Positions 29,596 to 39,456 of a stretch of DNA of 64,000 bases are shown piece after piece (position 1 is the stretch's first letter; each line of letters starts with the position of its first letter). Location of the stretch: assembly GCA_964017185.1 (NCBI GenBank), contig OZ024874.1, positions 38,044,721-38,108,720 on the forward strand. The letters run 5' to 3'. Source of the stretch: Rugalucina vietnamica (Eukaryota; Mollusca; Bivalvia; Lucinida; Lucinidae). The position numbers and the translations under genes were made by a program. The notes below the pieces were generated by a model. The model was not told the origin of the DNA. It saw nothing but the letters and a program-made list of their open reading frames with translations, and made no database searches.

Positions 29596-30176
29596 ACACA
29601 GTTTATGTCATCAGACAATGATACTATTTTCCGGTATCGAATGTCATTGTCCGGTGGGTGGCAAAACATCAATATCGGCCATAGTGGCGTAAGGAAAGTC
29701 GGTGTTAATTATTTTGCCTAATTAACTGTTTTGCATTTGTAATAGATGTGATAATTGTTGATTTACTTATCTAATCCATAATTGACGAAGTAGTAGTCTT
29801 TTTATAAGAATTCCACCGATTTTTTGATAGATTTTATTGAATTAAAATACCTTATTTATTGACAATATTTCCGCAATATCTGACCCTCCAAATAACAAAC
29901 ATTTAATTTAAAAGGTGAAATTGGCTGGAACTTACATTTAAAGATGTTTATTTATTTATCAATTGTCTTTATACAAATATTTTATTCGATATTTCTGCAA
30001 AATAAAGCGACGAATTGAACCTATATCATATTGTGTGTGAAGATAGGCACTTTCTGCCCACCACAGGGTTCGAAGTGCCCATCTCTCCCCGGGTTTACCC
30101 ATGGGTTTTACCCAGGTAAACCCGGGTTGGGGTTTAAGCCTTATTTTGAAAAAGTGGGTACTTAGTGGGTCCTCAC

Positions 30177-30713
30177 TAGTGATGGGCCGATGATCGATTA
30201 TAATCGAAAGTCAGTTGGTTTGGCCTTCCGATTAAGATAATCGATAGTAAAATGCAGCAATCCATTGTAATCGGTTGCAATATTCATAATGCAGAAATAA
30301 TATTTTAAGGGGTTTATATCTGAAAAAGGTGTACCATTTAGGTTTCAAAGTAGATCTAACATGGATATCCCAAAGTTACAATGTAACTGAAGCTGTTCTG
30401 GTCCATATATATGTAACCTGAGCATCAATATGTCTTTTTCATTTACCTAGAATATCAGGACAGAAAGGTAGAAATTCCTAAATCAGTGATCTGTTCTAAG
30501 TGGAATGTGTTCTAAACAGATAAGGCAATTAAAAGCTCTTTTATTGAGCCACTCAGTGGGCAATGAAACTGTCACCATGGTTATGACATGCATGAAAGGC
30601 AAATGCAAAGTATAGCTAGTTTAACAGATTACACAATCGATAGCTAGTTGGTTTAGTCCGTCCGATTATAAACCGATAATCGATTGTAATTTCAAACCGA
30701 TGGCCCAACACTA
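30177..30713. mobile_element. hAT MITE
   Basis: TIRs TAGTGATGGGCC / GGCCCAACACTA with inner ATCGATTATAATCG words. Perfect 8-bp target duplication GTCCTCAC at 30169-30176 and 30714-30721. Length 537 bp. Confidence 0.9.
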
Positions 30714-30846
30714 GTCCTCACTATTTTTGGTGTTCACATTTGAGTATTTTACAGTAATTTGACAGACAAAAAAATTTTTTTTTTCCTTTAAAAACATACA
30801 CTTAAGTAAAATTTACTACTAATGTGTACTTTATATTACATCCACT

Positions 30847-31176
30847 ACTAGAAAAAGTGCCTTGAGAGGCACGTATACCCCCGGCTGGTAGCCACAAAGC
30901 CCCCTCCCTACCCCCTACCTATACAACCCTGCACATGCTCACCCCTGACATTGAACCTCAACCCCCCAATGAGAGACAGTACCCTTATCAAATACACTTT
31001 AGAAATAAGCACTGTAAAGCACATTGCATACAAACATGGGGGAGTGGTGTTTTAGAATGACAGATCTATTTTAGAGCAGTATACAGAGCTGACTTGTATA
31101 CTCAATCTAGGACATAATCCACGGACATTATGGGTCAGGTCCTCAGTCCTAGATTGGAATGTAAATAGAGTATCAT

Positions 31177-31210
<34 letters not shown>

Positions 31211-32193
31211 ACCCAGACCTTGACCTCAAGTCCCACCCCCACCCCCATGCATGGACCCTTGGGTCTAACCCTTATGTGGTACCTATGTTGTAAGTATGAA
31301 TGCTTTCTGACAAATGGTTGTCAAGATATAGACCTACAGAATATTAATCTTGGTAAATATTCTGTATTTTATAAATGTGTCCTAGATTTTGACCTCCAGC
31401 CCCACCCCTAGAGTTTGGTGCCATGGAATTTAATTCAACCCTAAAGGGTATCTATGATCCAAATAGGAATACATTCCTATAAGTCTTTGTTAATATATGA
31501 ACTTAGAGAAGAAAAAAACACTATGTAAATAGCACATTTTCAAGGTGACCTAGATTTTGAACTCTAGCCCCACCCCCCAAGCATGGACCCTCAGGTCTGA
31601 ACTCACGGAAACAAAGCAAACCTTATAGGGTACCTAAAGTCCAAATATGAATGATTTCTGAAAATTGGCTCATGAGATATACACCATTAGAGAAACTTTA
31701 ACCAAAACTTTGACGCAAATTAAAGGTGACCTAGATTTTGACCTCTAGCCCCACCCCCAGGCATGGACCCTGGGGTCCGAACTCTTGGAATCAAAACTAA
31801 CCCTATAGGGTACTTTAAGTCCAAATATGAATGATTTCTGATAAATGGTTCTTGAGATATACACCACTAGAGAAACTTTAACCAAAACTTTGTCGCAAAT
31901 TAGAGGTGACCTAGATTTTGATCTCTAGCCCCACCCCCGGGCATGGACCCTGGGGTCCGAACTCATGGAAACAAGGCAAACCCTATAGGGTACCTATGGT
32001 CCATATATGAATGGTTTCTGACCATAACTGCATGAGATATACTCCACTAGAGAAACTTTAACCAAAACTTTGACGCAAATTCTACTGAACTAACGAACTA
32101 ACGAACGGAAAAGCGAAAACTATATACCCGTCGGCATAAATGCCGGGGGTATAAAAATACCCGTCGGCGGCATAAATGCCGGGGGTATAAAAA
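30847..32193 (+). mobile_element. HINE family C
   Basis: Begins ACTAGAAAAAGTGCCTTGAG; GTGCC/GGCAC hairpin, then sub-terminal TATACCCCCGGC. A stem CAATCTAGGAC / GTCCTAGATTG lies at 31101-31157, then poly-A (31180-31207), then tandem cores of about 180 bp with GCCCCACCCCC and CTAGAGAAACTTTAACC. The 3' hairpin GGCATAAATGCC with GGGGGTATAAAAA occurs twice (32123-32156 and 32157-32193). Confidence 0.75.
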
Positions 32194-33546
32194 TTCCATG
32201 ACACCATCAATTTTGAATATTAGTAGGAGCTAAGGATAGTTTTAGAAATGTACTTCAATGAAAGCTAGCAATGAAAGTATGTCATCAGTCACGTCTCTCA
32301 CATTTAATAGACAATTGCTTTAATCATTTGTTTGTTTTCACCTAATTATTGCTCTAGGAAGTGTTGATAACACTTTTATAACAATACCCTATATGACACC
32401 TATTTAGGCACTGCTAAACTGAGGTGTTAACTAATTGTTTGGTATGTTTGTTCTAAATGTATGTCACTTAGTTGACTGCCTTGTATGTCTAGCTGTAATG
32501 ACATCTGGCATGGTAGTTAAATGATGAATTATAGGTAAAGTGTGACTTAGCTAGATTTATCTGATTATTTTTATGGCAGTAGAAATATCTTTAACCATTC
32601 TTGTATCATAAGTCTGTCACAGACCAAGTCTTTCTTCTGTGCATGTCGATCAGCCATTTAGTAACAACAACAAAAAAACTCAACGAGAAGTTAAAACCTC
32701 TGTATCTTTTCAATTCTGTCTAATCGTCAAACACCCCTAATGCAATCTTGCCAGCTTGGTTAGATAGCTGATTGTTCTTTTGGGATTGCTTCACACAAAC
32801 TAAATAGGTTATTCAAATGAGATAAATTCAAATGTCTTGTTACTTGTACATTCATTTATAAAATGCCTTAATACCTTGCTCAGTACTCGAGTATCATCAT
32901 TAGATATAAAGATCATAAAATTTCTAATACTGGTCACTACCCGCTACCCACTGGGTATACGGGTTTACCCGCAAAAACCCACTGGGTTGGGTTTTATGGT
33001 TTAACACCCGGATTTTTCGAACCCTGGGGCCCCACCAGAAGGGGAGACAATTCAGGTAATCTGAGTTATCTCTGGATCTGTGTGCATGCGTATAGCAAAT
33101 GTAAACACAATCGGAACTGCCTCGTCCAATCAGAGTTCGTGATTTTTGATTAGGTGAGGAGTTCCGAATGACGTAAACAAAAACATTGTATAGTGACTTT
33201 AGTAAAAGCCGGGAACCGGAAATCAGGCGGCATAATCCATTGTTTTTTCTTACTCAAATCGTGTCAACTGGAAGTGCGTGGTTTTGATATTAAAATCAAA
33301 TTTTGATGTTTTTCTTTCTTGTGGATCTTATCAATAAATGGATAAATGCATCAGCAAATACCATTTTCGACGATTATCTCTGTTGCGATGACTTGATTGA
33401 AAATTGAATTTTTTCTTATTATCATTCCGAATCAATCCGTATGTGATAGAACGAAGCTGTGTATGTTAGAAACAATATCTGACCACTTTGAAATGAATAT
33501 ATAGCAGCACAATGAAGTGCAGGCCAAAATAAATTTTGTTTACTTC
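32194..33546. other. No gene recognised
   Basis: AT-rich DNA inside and to the right of the putative hAT-like element. I see no exon or element boundary besides the TIR at 33016-33026. Confidence 0.45.
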
Positions 33547-33574
33547 ATTATTTTCATATTGGCCTACAGCCTGC

Positions 33575-33692
33575 GAATATCTAAGCATGTTCTTCCTAGA
33601 CCGTCTTATAGCCGCGATTTAACGGTAAAAAATACCTCTATAATCACGTGACGAAGTGTATAAATAGGCGTGTCCGATCCACGCTTGTCATA
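33575..33692 (+). repeat. DIRS left inverted terminal repeat
   Basis: 118 bp, inverted copy of 38739-38856, with the 28 bp outside it unique to this end. It contains TCACGTGA and the TATA box at 33659. Confidence 0.93.
33659..33666 (+). promoter_or_regulatory. TATA box of the DIRS element
   Basis: TATAAATA inside the left ITR, about 80 bp before the 5' UTR donor at 33746, pointing into the element. A mirrored copy lies in the right ITR. Confidence 0.6.
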
Positions 33693-33745
33693 GTTCTTTT
33701 TGCGACCGTAGTGTGCATATCGATAGCCGCTGTCACTGTGTAAAG

Positions 33746-33956
33746 GTAAGTGACTACACGTGGCATTTTGATGGCTAGTTCTACGAAGTTAGAACTTTTT
33801 ACAGCCTTGTAGCAACGGAGTTTTGCTTGCTTTTATATATTAGCTACAGCGGTCTTTTTATGCTGGGTTTAGTGAACGAAGTTTGCTAATATGTAAATTA
33901 CATATTTTATGCGTGCCCTTTGAAATTTCTTAAGTGTTTTCTTGTTATGTTTTCAG
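33746..33956 (+). other. Putative 5' UTR intron of the DIRS element
   Basis: Donor AAAG|GTAAGT at 33745/33746 and acceptor TTATGTTTTCAG at 33956 enclose 211 bp of T-rich sequence between the presumed transcript start and the gag-like ATG at 34085. The sequence match is strong but no transcript was seen. Confidence 0.55.
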
Positions 33957-34084
33957 GTTATTTGGCACAGCTTTTGCCTCGTAGCATAAAAAACTGACCG
34001 CTTTGATCTGTGTCTCTTTTATTGGAGCATTTCCCAGTCAGTAGCGATAGTAGCTAATTCATTTTGACCGTTTTTTTTGGGGTC

Positions 34085-35407
34085 ATGGATAATGATAAAC
34101 ACGATAAAGATGTCCTTTCACTTGAAAGTGAGGACGAGGACTTTTCCGGGTTTTCCTCTTTCGAGGACGAGGTGACGGATGTCACGAAAAAGGGAAAGGT
34201 CCCGAAGAACTCGGGTCCGGGTCCGGTAAATAGTAAAGCTAAGGGAAGTAAGAAATCTAGTGCTTCCGCCACCAAGGCTTCCGGTTCCGGTACGAAAAAG
34301 CAAAACAAAAAGAAATCGCAGAATAAAAATGATAAGGCGTTTGATTTGAGCGCACTCTCTGCTCAAGAAATCGAGCAATTAAAGTCCCTATTAGGGACTT
34401 CAGCATCTTTGCAACCCGATGATAGTTTGGACGATGATGGTCCCGTTTTATACTACGAGGTCCAGGCCCCACCCCAGAATGATCAAGAAGTTGATCAGAT
34501 AATGGATCCCAATGTTGCTCCGAATTTTCAGGATGCATTATTTCAGTCAGAACATGGGTCTGTTGACCTAAATGTGATTCCAATTGAGGTGGACATAGAT
34601 TGGTCCTTGCCAAAACTTAAAACCCCGGACAGGGGAGAACCAATTTCTGAATCTTTGGCAGGGTTAATTGTTAGGGCTTGTAATAACTTGTGTCAAACTT
34701 CTGAGATTGTTGACAAGTATAAGGTGCCTTCTAATTGTGAGGCCATGTGCCCACCCTCTGTCAATGAGGAGGTTTGGGTGGACCTGAACAAAGTTAAGAA
34801 AGTACAGTCGACTGACAAGTCTTTCAAGGAGATTCAGGGTTTGGTTACAGCCAGTATGCTCCCTTTGTTGGAACTGGCAAAGGTTGTAAGACCTTTTATT
34901 GCCAATGCCCCGGAAATTAAGACTTACATTTCTGAGATTTTGACCCTGATAGGTCAAGTTCAGTTCAACCTGAGTCTTAGAAGAAGATATCTTATGAAGC
35001 CTTTTCTTAAAGGTCAATTTCAAGCATTATGCAATATGAAAACACCTATTTCGACAATGTTGTATGGTGACGACATTCAAAAAGAAATTAAAAAATGTGA
35101 GACTGCAGTCAAAATTGGAAAATTTGTTCCGAATTCCCGTAGATCTTTTGGTAGGGGTGCTGCTCGGTATAGTAGGCCAGGTTATCAAGGTCAGGTCCGT
35201 GGTCTGTATCGAGGCAAAGGCAGAGGCGCGGCAAGGTACCAGCCATATCAGAATCAGTGGAGTCAGGCCCAGCTTGGATTTGGTGGCCCATATGGTCAAT
35301 TTGGTCATCAACATCAGGGTAGAAGGAAGGCTCCAACTGCTACGGTTACTTCGGCCACAGCTCAGGCTCCTGCGGTGGCCGCAAACATGAATCCTACGTT
35401 AAACTAG
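34085..35407 (+). CDS. DIRS ORF1, gag-like protein
   Basis: 440 residues from the first ATG (MDNDKHDKDVLSLESEDEDF); an upstream TTG is not needed. The N-terminal 100 residues are very acidic, then Lys/Ser-rich and basic; the middle has an alpha-helical region with EPISESLAGLIVRACNN; the C-terminal 90 residues are Arg/Gly/Tyr/Gln-rich (RGKGRGAARYQPYQNQW), typical of nucleic-acid binding. No CCHC knuckle is seen. Position ahead of the RT ORF identifies it as the structural protein. It ends 20 bp before a consensus donor at 35428. Confidence 0.85.
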   Translation: MDNDKHDKDVLSLESEDEDFSGFSSFEDEVTDVTKKGKVPKNSGPGPVNSKAKGSKKSSASATKASGSGTKKQNKKKSQNKNDKAFDLSALSAQEIEQLKSLLGTSASLQPDDSLDDDGPVLYYEVQAPPQNDQEVDQIMDPNVAPNFQDALFQSEHGSVDLNVIPIEVDIDWSLPKLKTPDRGEPISESLAGLIVRACNNLCQTSEIVDKYKVPSNCEAMCPPSVNEEVWVDLNKVKKVQSTDKSFKEIQGLVTASMLPLLELAKVVRPFIANAPEIKTYISEILTLIGQVQFNLSLRRRYLMKPFLKGQFQALCNMKTPISTMLYGDDIQKEIKKCETAVKIGKFVPNSRRSFGRGAARYSRPGYQGQVRGLYRGKGRGAARYQPYQNQWSQAQLGFGGPYGQFGHQHQGRRKAPTATVTSATAQAPAVAANMNPTLN

Positions 35408-35445
35408 TTACAGAGAATACCAGGCAGGTGAGTAACCGGGAAAAG

Positions 35446-37464
35446 ATGTTGACTAGTTTTCATGAGTGGAAAGCATTAACCAATGATCAATGGATTTTGA
35501 ATACAGTTCAAGGTTATGAAATTGAGTTTGAGGCAGAGCCATTCCAGTTGAAAATTCCCAATCAAATTAGGTTTTCAGCAGAAGAGGAGAAACTTGTTGA
35601 CAAGGAAGTGTCTAGTTTATTGTCAGAAGGTGCGATCATAGCCTGTTTTCACGAACCTCATGAATTTATTTCAAATATATTTTTGGTTCCAAAACCAAAT
35701 GGAAAATTTAGACCAGTCATAAATCTGAAACAGTTGAATGAATTTGTTGTTTATGAGCATTTCAAACAGGAAACATTTCCGTTTGTTTTGGAGTTGGTTC
35801 AAAAGAATGATTTTTTCACGAATTTGGACCTCCGTTCCGCTTATTTTTCAATTCCAATTCATCCTGATTATCAAAAATTTCTAAAATTTACTTGGAAAGG
35901 AATGTTGTACAAGTTCATTTCTTTATGTTTTGGTCTTTCAAGTAGTCCTAGGGTATTCACTAAGGTTTTAAAACCTGTGTTTGCTCTTTTTCGAAGTCTA
36001 GGCATTAGATGTTCATATTACATTGATGATTCTATCAATATGCATAGGGAAAAGCAGGTTTGTGAGGCTAATGCACGTTTTATGTACAATAAACTGGATT
36101 CTTTGGGTTATGTTATCAATGACGAGAAGTCAGTGTTAATAGCTTCACAGAGAATAAAATATTTTGGTTTTATTCTAGATTCAGTTCTTTTCATGGTGTT
36201 TTTGCCAGATGAAAAGGTTCAGAAAATAGAGGGAATGGCAACATATTTGTTGGGAGCAAAAGTGATAAAAATCAGAGAGTTGGCTTCTTTCATAGGATTA
36301 TTGATTAATGCTTTCCATGCGGTTCTTGAAGCTCCTTTGCATTATAGGACTTTGGAGCGTGAAAAAGTTAGAAACCTAGGTATTTCTGGTGACTATAATA
36401 GTAAGATGGTTTTGTCAACAGAAGCAAAATTCCAAATCAGTTGGTGGGCAGACAATATACGGAGTAAAAATGGTAAAAAGATTCGACCCGATCCTATTTC
36501 AGAATGGATTCAGACTGATGCATCCTTATTAGGATGGGGTTCATTCTGGGTAGGAAAGTCCATTTCAAGTGGCGGAAAATGGTCAGTCGAGCAAAATGGT
36601 CTGCATATCAACTATTTGGAATTGTTGGCAATTTTCAACACATTGAAAGTCTGGTTTTCTGACAGTCAAAATATTCATATTGCTATTCAGAGTGACAACA
36701 CTTGTGCCATTGCCTGTGTAAACAATCAGGGTAGTATTACCTCTGTTGATCTAGATACATTATCCTTGCAAATTTGGAATTGGTGTCTGTGTAGAAATAT
36801 TTATATTTCTGCTTATTTTTTACCTGGAAGTCAGAATATTGAAGCTGATTTCAATTCAAGGAATTTTTCTGATACAACAGAGTGGATGCTGAAGAGAGAA
36901 ATTTTTCTTAGGCTTACGGCACAATTGTTGCAACCTGAGATAGATTTATTTGCCTCTATGAGTAATGCTCAGATGGGCAATTACGTATCTTGGTCAACTG
37001 ACCCTGGTGCGGTTCATATCAATGCCTTTTCCATGAGCTGGTCTGGTTTGACTCCTTATATTTTCCCACCTTTCAAGCTGTTAGGGAGAGTTTTGAATAA
37101 GATTTTAGAAGATGAAGTAGAAATTGGATTGCTAGTTTGTCCCTTTTGGCCAAATCAAACATGGTTTCCTGTTTTTCTGAGTGTTCTTGTTTCTTTTCCT
37201 GTCAGGTTACCCAGGCACATAGATCTTCTGTCCTTACCGTGCAGCGGAAAACCTCATCCGATGGGAAAGAGACTAAACATGATTGGGGCTCTTGTGTCAG
37301 GTCGACCCTCAAAGATAAAGGATTTCCAGACGATGTTGTTAACTCGATATTCGACAGTTGGAGACCAGGGACACGAAAGCAGTACAAATCGGCTTGGGCA
37401 AGGTGGTCACGTTGGTGTTATATCAGGAGTTGCAGTGCCTTTTGTCCGACTGAAGCAGTTATAG
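35446..37464 (+). CDS. DIRS ORF2, reverse transcriptase-RNase H
   Basis: 672 residues from the ATG at 35446. RT motifs: FRPVINLKQLNEF, TNLDLRSAYFSIPIHP (motif A), FGLSSSPRVFTKV (motif B) and YYIDDSINM (motif C). RNase H: QTDASLLGWGSFWVG, NYLELLAIFNTL, IQSDNTCAIACVNN and NIEADFNSR. After this come CPFWPNQTWFP and LPRHIDLLSLP, as in other DIRS-type proteins. The last 300 bases overlap the recombinase ORF in another frame. All catalytic Asp residues seen are present. Confidence 0.94.
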   Translation: MLTSFHEWKALTNDQWILNTVQGYEIEFEAEPFQLKIPNQIRFSAEEEKLVDKEVSSLLSEGAIIACFHEPHEFISNIFLVPKPNGKFRPVINLKQLNEFVVYEHFKQETFPFVLELVQKNDFFTNLDLRSAYFSIPIHPDYQKFLKFTWKGMLYKFISLCFGLSSSPRVFTKVLKPVFALFRSLGIRCSYYIDDSINMHREKQVCEANARFMYNKLDSLGYVINDEKSVLIASQRIKYFGFILDSVLFMVFLPDEKVQKIEGMATYLLGAKVIKIRELASFIGLLINAFHAVLEAPLHYRTLEREKVRNLGISGDYNSKMVLSTEAKFQISWWADNIRSKNGKKIRPDPISEWIQTDASLLGWGSFWVGKSISSGGKWSVEQNGLHINYLELLAIFNTLKVWFSDSQNIHIAIQSDNTCAIACVNNQGSITSVDLDTLSLQIWNWCLCRNIYISAYFLPGSQNIEADFNSRNFSDTTEWMLKREIFLRLTAQLLQPEIDLFASMSNAQMGNYVSWSTDPGAVHINAFSMSWSGLTPYIFPPFKLLGRVLNKILEDEVEIGLLVCPFWPNQTWFPVFLSVLVSFPVRLPRHIDLLSLPCSGKPHPMGKRLNMIGALVSGRPSKIKDFQTMLLTRYSTVGDQGHESSTNRLGQGGHVGVISGVAVPFVRLKQL

Positions 37465-38273
37465 TAACATTTTTACAGTATTTAATGAACTTGGGGAAAT
37501 CCTTCAGTGTGATTTCTACTCATAAAGCTGTAATTCTAGAGACCCTGAAGTTAATAGACAGTTCGTACCTGAAAGAGTTCAAAGTCATATCGAGATTTAT
37601 GAAAGGATTGAGTACAATTAAGACGCCCAGTCCTCGATATGCTTTCACTTGGGATGTTTCCAAGGTGTTAGCATTATTGGCAACATGGGTTCCCGTTAAT
37701 TCTTTATCTTTGAAAACTCTGACGTTTAAGGTAGTTACGTTGCTGGCCTTATCTATTGCCGCACGATCTCAAACTTTGGTGCACATGAATGTGAAAAACA
37801 TTGTTTTTAGACAGGACAAAGTCTTGATTAACTGTGGAGACAAATTAAAAGGTAGAAAAGCTGGAATTCCTTTTATCGTTGAAATTCATAAGTACTCGTC
37901 TGAGGATATTTGTCCTGTTCGTACGCTAGGAATGTATTTGCTAAAGACTAAAGACATTAGGAAAGATGATCAGCTTTTAATTTCCTTTTCTACCTTCAAA
38001 GCTGTCACTACAAGTACAGTTGCAAGATGGTTAAAAACAGTCCTACAGTTAGCAGGAATTGATACTAGTGTGTTTAAGGCCCATTCATTTAGAGGAGCAT
38101 CTGTCTCTTCAGCCATTAGGCAAGGTTGTTCGCTGCAGCAAGTGTTGAAAACAGCCGATTGGACTTCTGCTAAGAATTTCAAGAAGTTCTATTTCAGAGA
38201 TCTACAAGAAAATGTTGAAACAGACTTTTCTCGATGTGTTCTCAGTGCCGGGGATTCTCAGTCAAGACTTTGA
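37161..38273 (+). CDS. DIRS ORF3, tyrosine recombinase
   Basis: 370 residues from the ATG at 37161. The core-binding part includes SWRPGTRKQYKSAWARWSRW; the catalytic part has Arg in SIAARSQTLVHM, the His-x-x-Arg pair in HSFRGASVSS, and the Tyr in KNFKKFYFRD. It integrates the circular DNA copy instead of a DDE integrase. The first 300 bases overlap ORF2. A strong acceptor TTTCTTTTCCTGTCAG lies at 37205, so a spliced RNA could place this ORF behind another 5' exon; otherwise the ATG at 37161 is the likely start. Confidence 0.93.
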   Translation: MVSCFSECSCFFSCQVTQAHRSSVLTVQRKTSSDGKETKHDWGSCVRSTLKDKGFPDDVVNSIFDSWRPGTRKQYKSAWARWSRWCYIRSCSAFCPTEAVIVTFLQYLMNLGKSFSVISTHKAVILETLKLIDSSYLKEFKVISRFMKGLSTIKTPSPRYAFTWDVSKVLALLATWVPVNSLSLKTLTFKVVTLLALSIAARSQTLVHMNVKNIVFRQDKVLINCGDKLKGRKAGIPFIVEIHKYSSEDICPVRTLGMYLLKTKDIRKDDQLLISFSTFKAVTTSTVARWLKTVLQLAGIDTSVFKAHSFRGASVSSAIRQGCSLQQVLKTADWTSAKNFKKFYFRDLQENVETDFSRCVLSAGDSQSRL

Positions 38274-38364
38274 AGTTATCAACTCTGCTCATAGGGTTCA
38301 GTGTATTTTTCCGTGAATAAATGAATGGTTGATTTATGTTTCTTTATGTTGTCTGACTTTAAAG

Positions 38365-38483
38365 ATGCTTAGATATTCGCAGGCTGTAGGCCAATATGAA
38401 AATAATGGAACCCCCATCCAAGCACTTGCTGTGAAGGATGGGGGTCATTATTGGAATATGGCCGGAGGCCAAGAATATCTAAG
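38365..38483 (+). repeat. DIRS internal complementary region
   Basis: Its left part is the inverse of the left outer end (GCAGGCTGTAGGCCAATATG), its right part the inverse of the right outer end (GGATGGGGGTCATTATTGG). The join GAAAATAATGGAACCCC gives the predicted circle junction. Confidence 0.93.
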
Positions 38484-38738
38484 AACCCGCCCGAGTTTAA
38501 GACTATGCAGTTTTATGATATATCTTGGAAATGAAGCAATGATCAGGAAGCAATGATCAGGATTTGGTACAAATAAGTTTGAACTTGTTCAAGTAGTTGA
38601 ACAGAATAGTTTTAGCTTTTAGCTCGTTCGTTGTCTGGTTCACAAAAGTCCAGTTGTAAATAATTGGGAATAAGCCCAGCCCAATTTTATGTTTTGAAGA
38701 TGTTTGTTGTTGATCAGACAACATAAGTCTTTAAAACT

Positions 38739-38856
38739 TATGACAAGCGTGGATCGGACACGCCTATTTATACACTTCGTCACGTGATTATAGAGGTATT
38801 TTTTACCGTTAAATCGCGGCTATAAGACGGTCTAGGAAGAACATGCTTAGATATTC
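38739..38856 (-). repeat. DIRS right inverted terminal repeat
   Basis: 118 bp inverse of 33575-33692. The unique right outer end is 38857-38925 and includes GACCCCCATCC and GGATGGGGGT, which form a short hairpin. Confidence 0.93.
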
Positions 38857-39456
38857 TTGGCCTCCGGCCATATTCCAATAATGACCCCCATCCTTCACAG
38901 CAAGTGCTTGGATGGGGGTTCCATTTTCATACCTTACTCAGTGGCCATATTGGATTTGGTACCTTGCTCAGTGGCCATGTCCATTGCATAGCTGGGAACC
39001 TGTGAGGTCACTTAGGCCTATTAAAAAAATAGCTGTGTTTCGGGTTTCCCGACCCTACCTAAAAAAATTTGCCGACCCTAAAGTTTTTTCGCCATTCAAA
39101 AAAATAAATTGTTCTTTTTCGATCCGCTCTCGGGGCGAAACAACTGGAAACATTTTTCTTCATTGTTAAAGAGGCGCACCAAAAAATCGATAAAAATATT
39201 CAGTACAGTAGTTGCAAGCGTCTTCTTGCAATGCGCACCAACAGCCAATCAAAAATCAGATACGAAAAGCTCTCGGATGTCGGGAGTTTTCTACTTTCGG
39301 CCACATAACAGCGATTAATATCTCAGAAATCTGCCTAAAACACCAACGCCTGGGTGTGCCAAGTTAGAGTTATATGAATTAGACAATAAAGCAGTGCAGA
39401 CAGAGCACTCAGATGCTAAAATTTATTGCTAAATTGACACACGACCGATTGCATTG

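Larger units (their letters stand above)
30064..33026. mobile_element. Putative hAT-like element hosting nested insertions
   Basis: CAGGGTTCGAA at 30064 and its inverse TTCGAACCCTG ending 33026 are followed inward by GGGTTTACCC-rich sequences that are roughly inverted. It holds a small hAT MITE (30177-30713) and HINE C (30847-32193). No transposase ORF. The flanks CCCACCA are similar but not cleanly placed, so the 8-bp duplication is uncertain. Confidence 0.5.
33547..38925 (+). mobile_element. DIRS-type tyrosine-recombinase retrotransposon, structurally complete
   Basis: 5.38 kb with three ORFs (gag-like, RT/RNase H, tyrosine recombinase) in DIRS1 order. Inverted terminal repeats of 118 bp (33575-33692 and 38739-38856). 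An internal complementary region (38365-38483) carries the inverse of both unique outer ends joined across ATT, exactly as needed for DIRS circular-intermediate synthesis. The outer ends both meet the triplet ATT, consistent with recombinase insertion without a standard target duplication. All three frames are open, so this copy is young. Confidence 0.95.
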
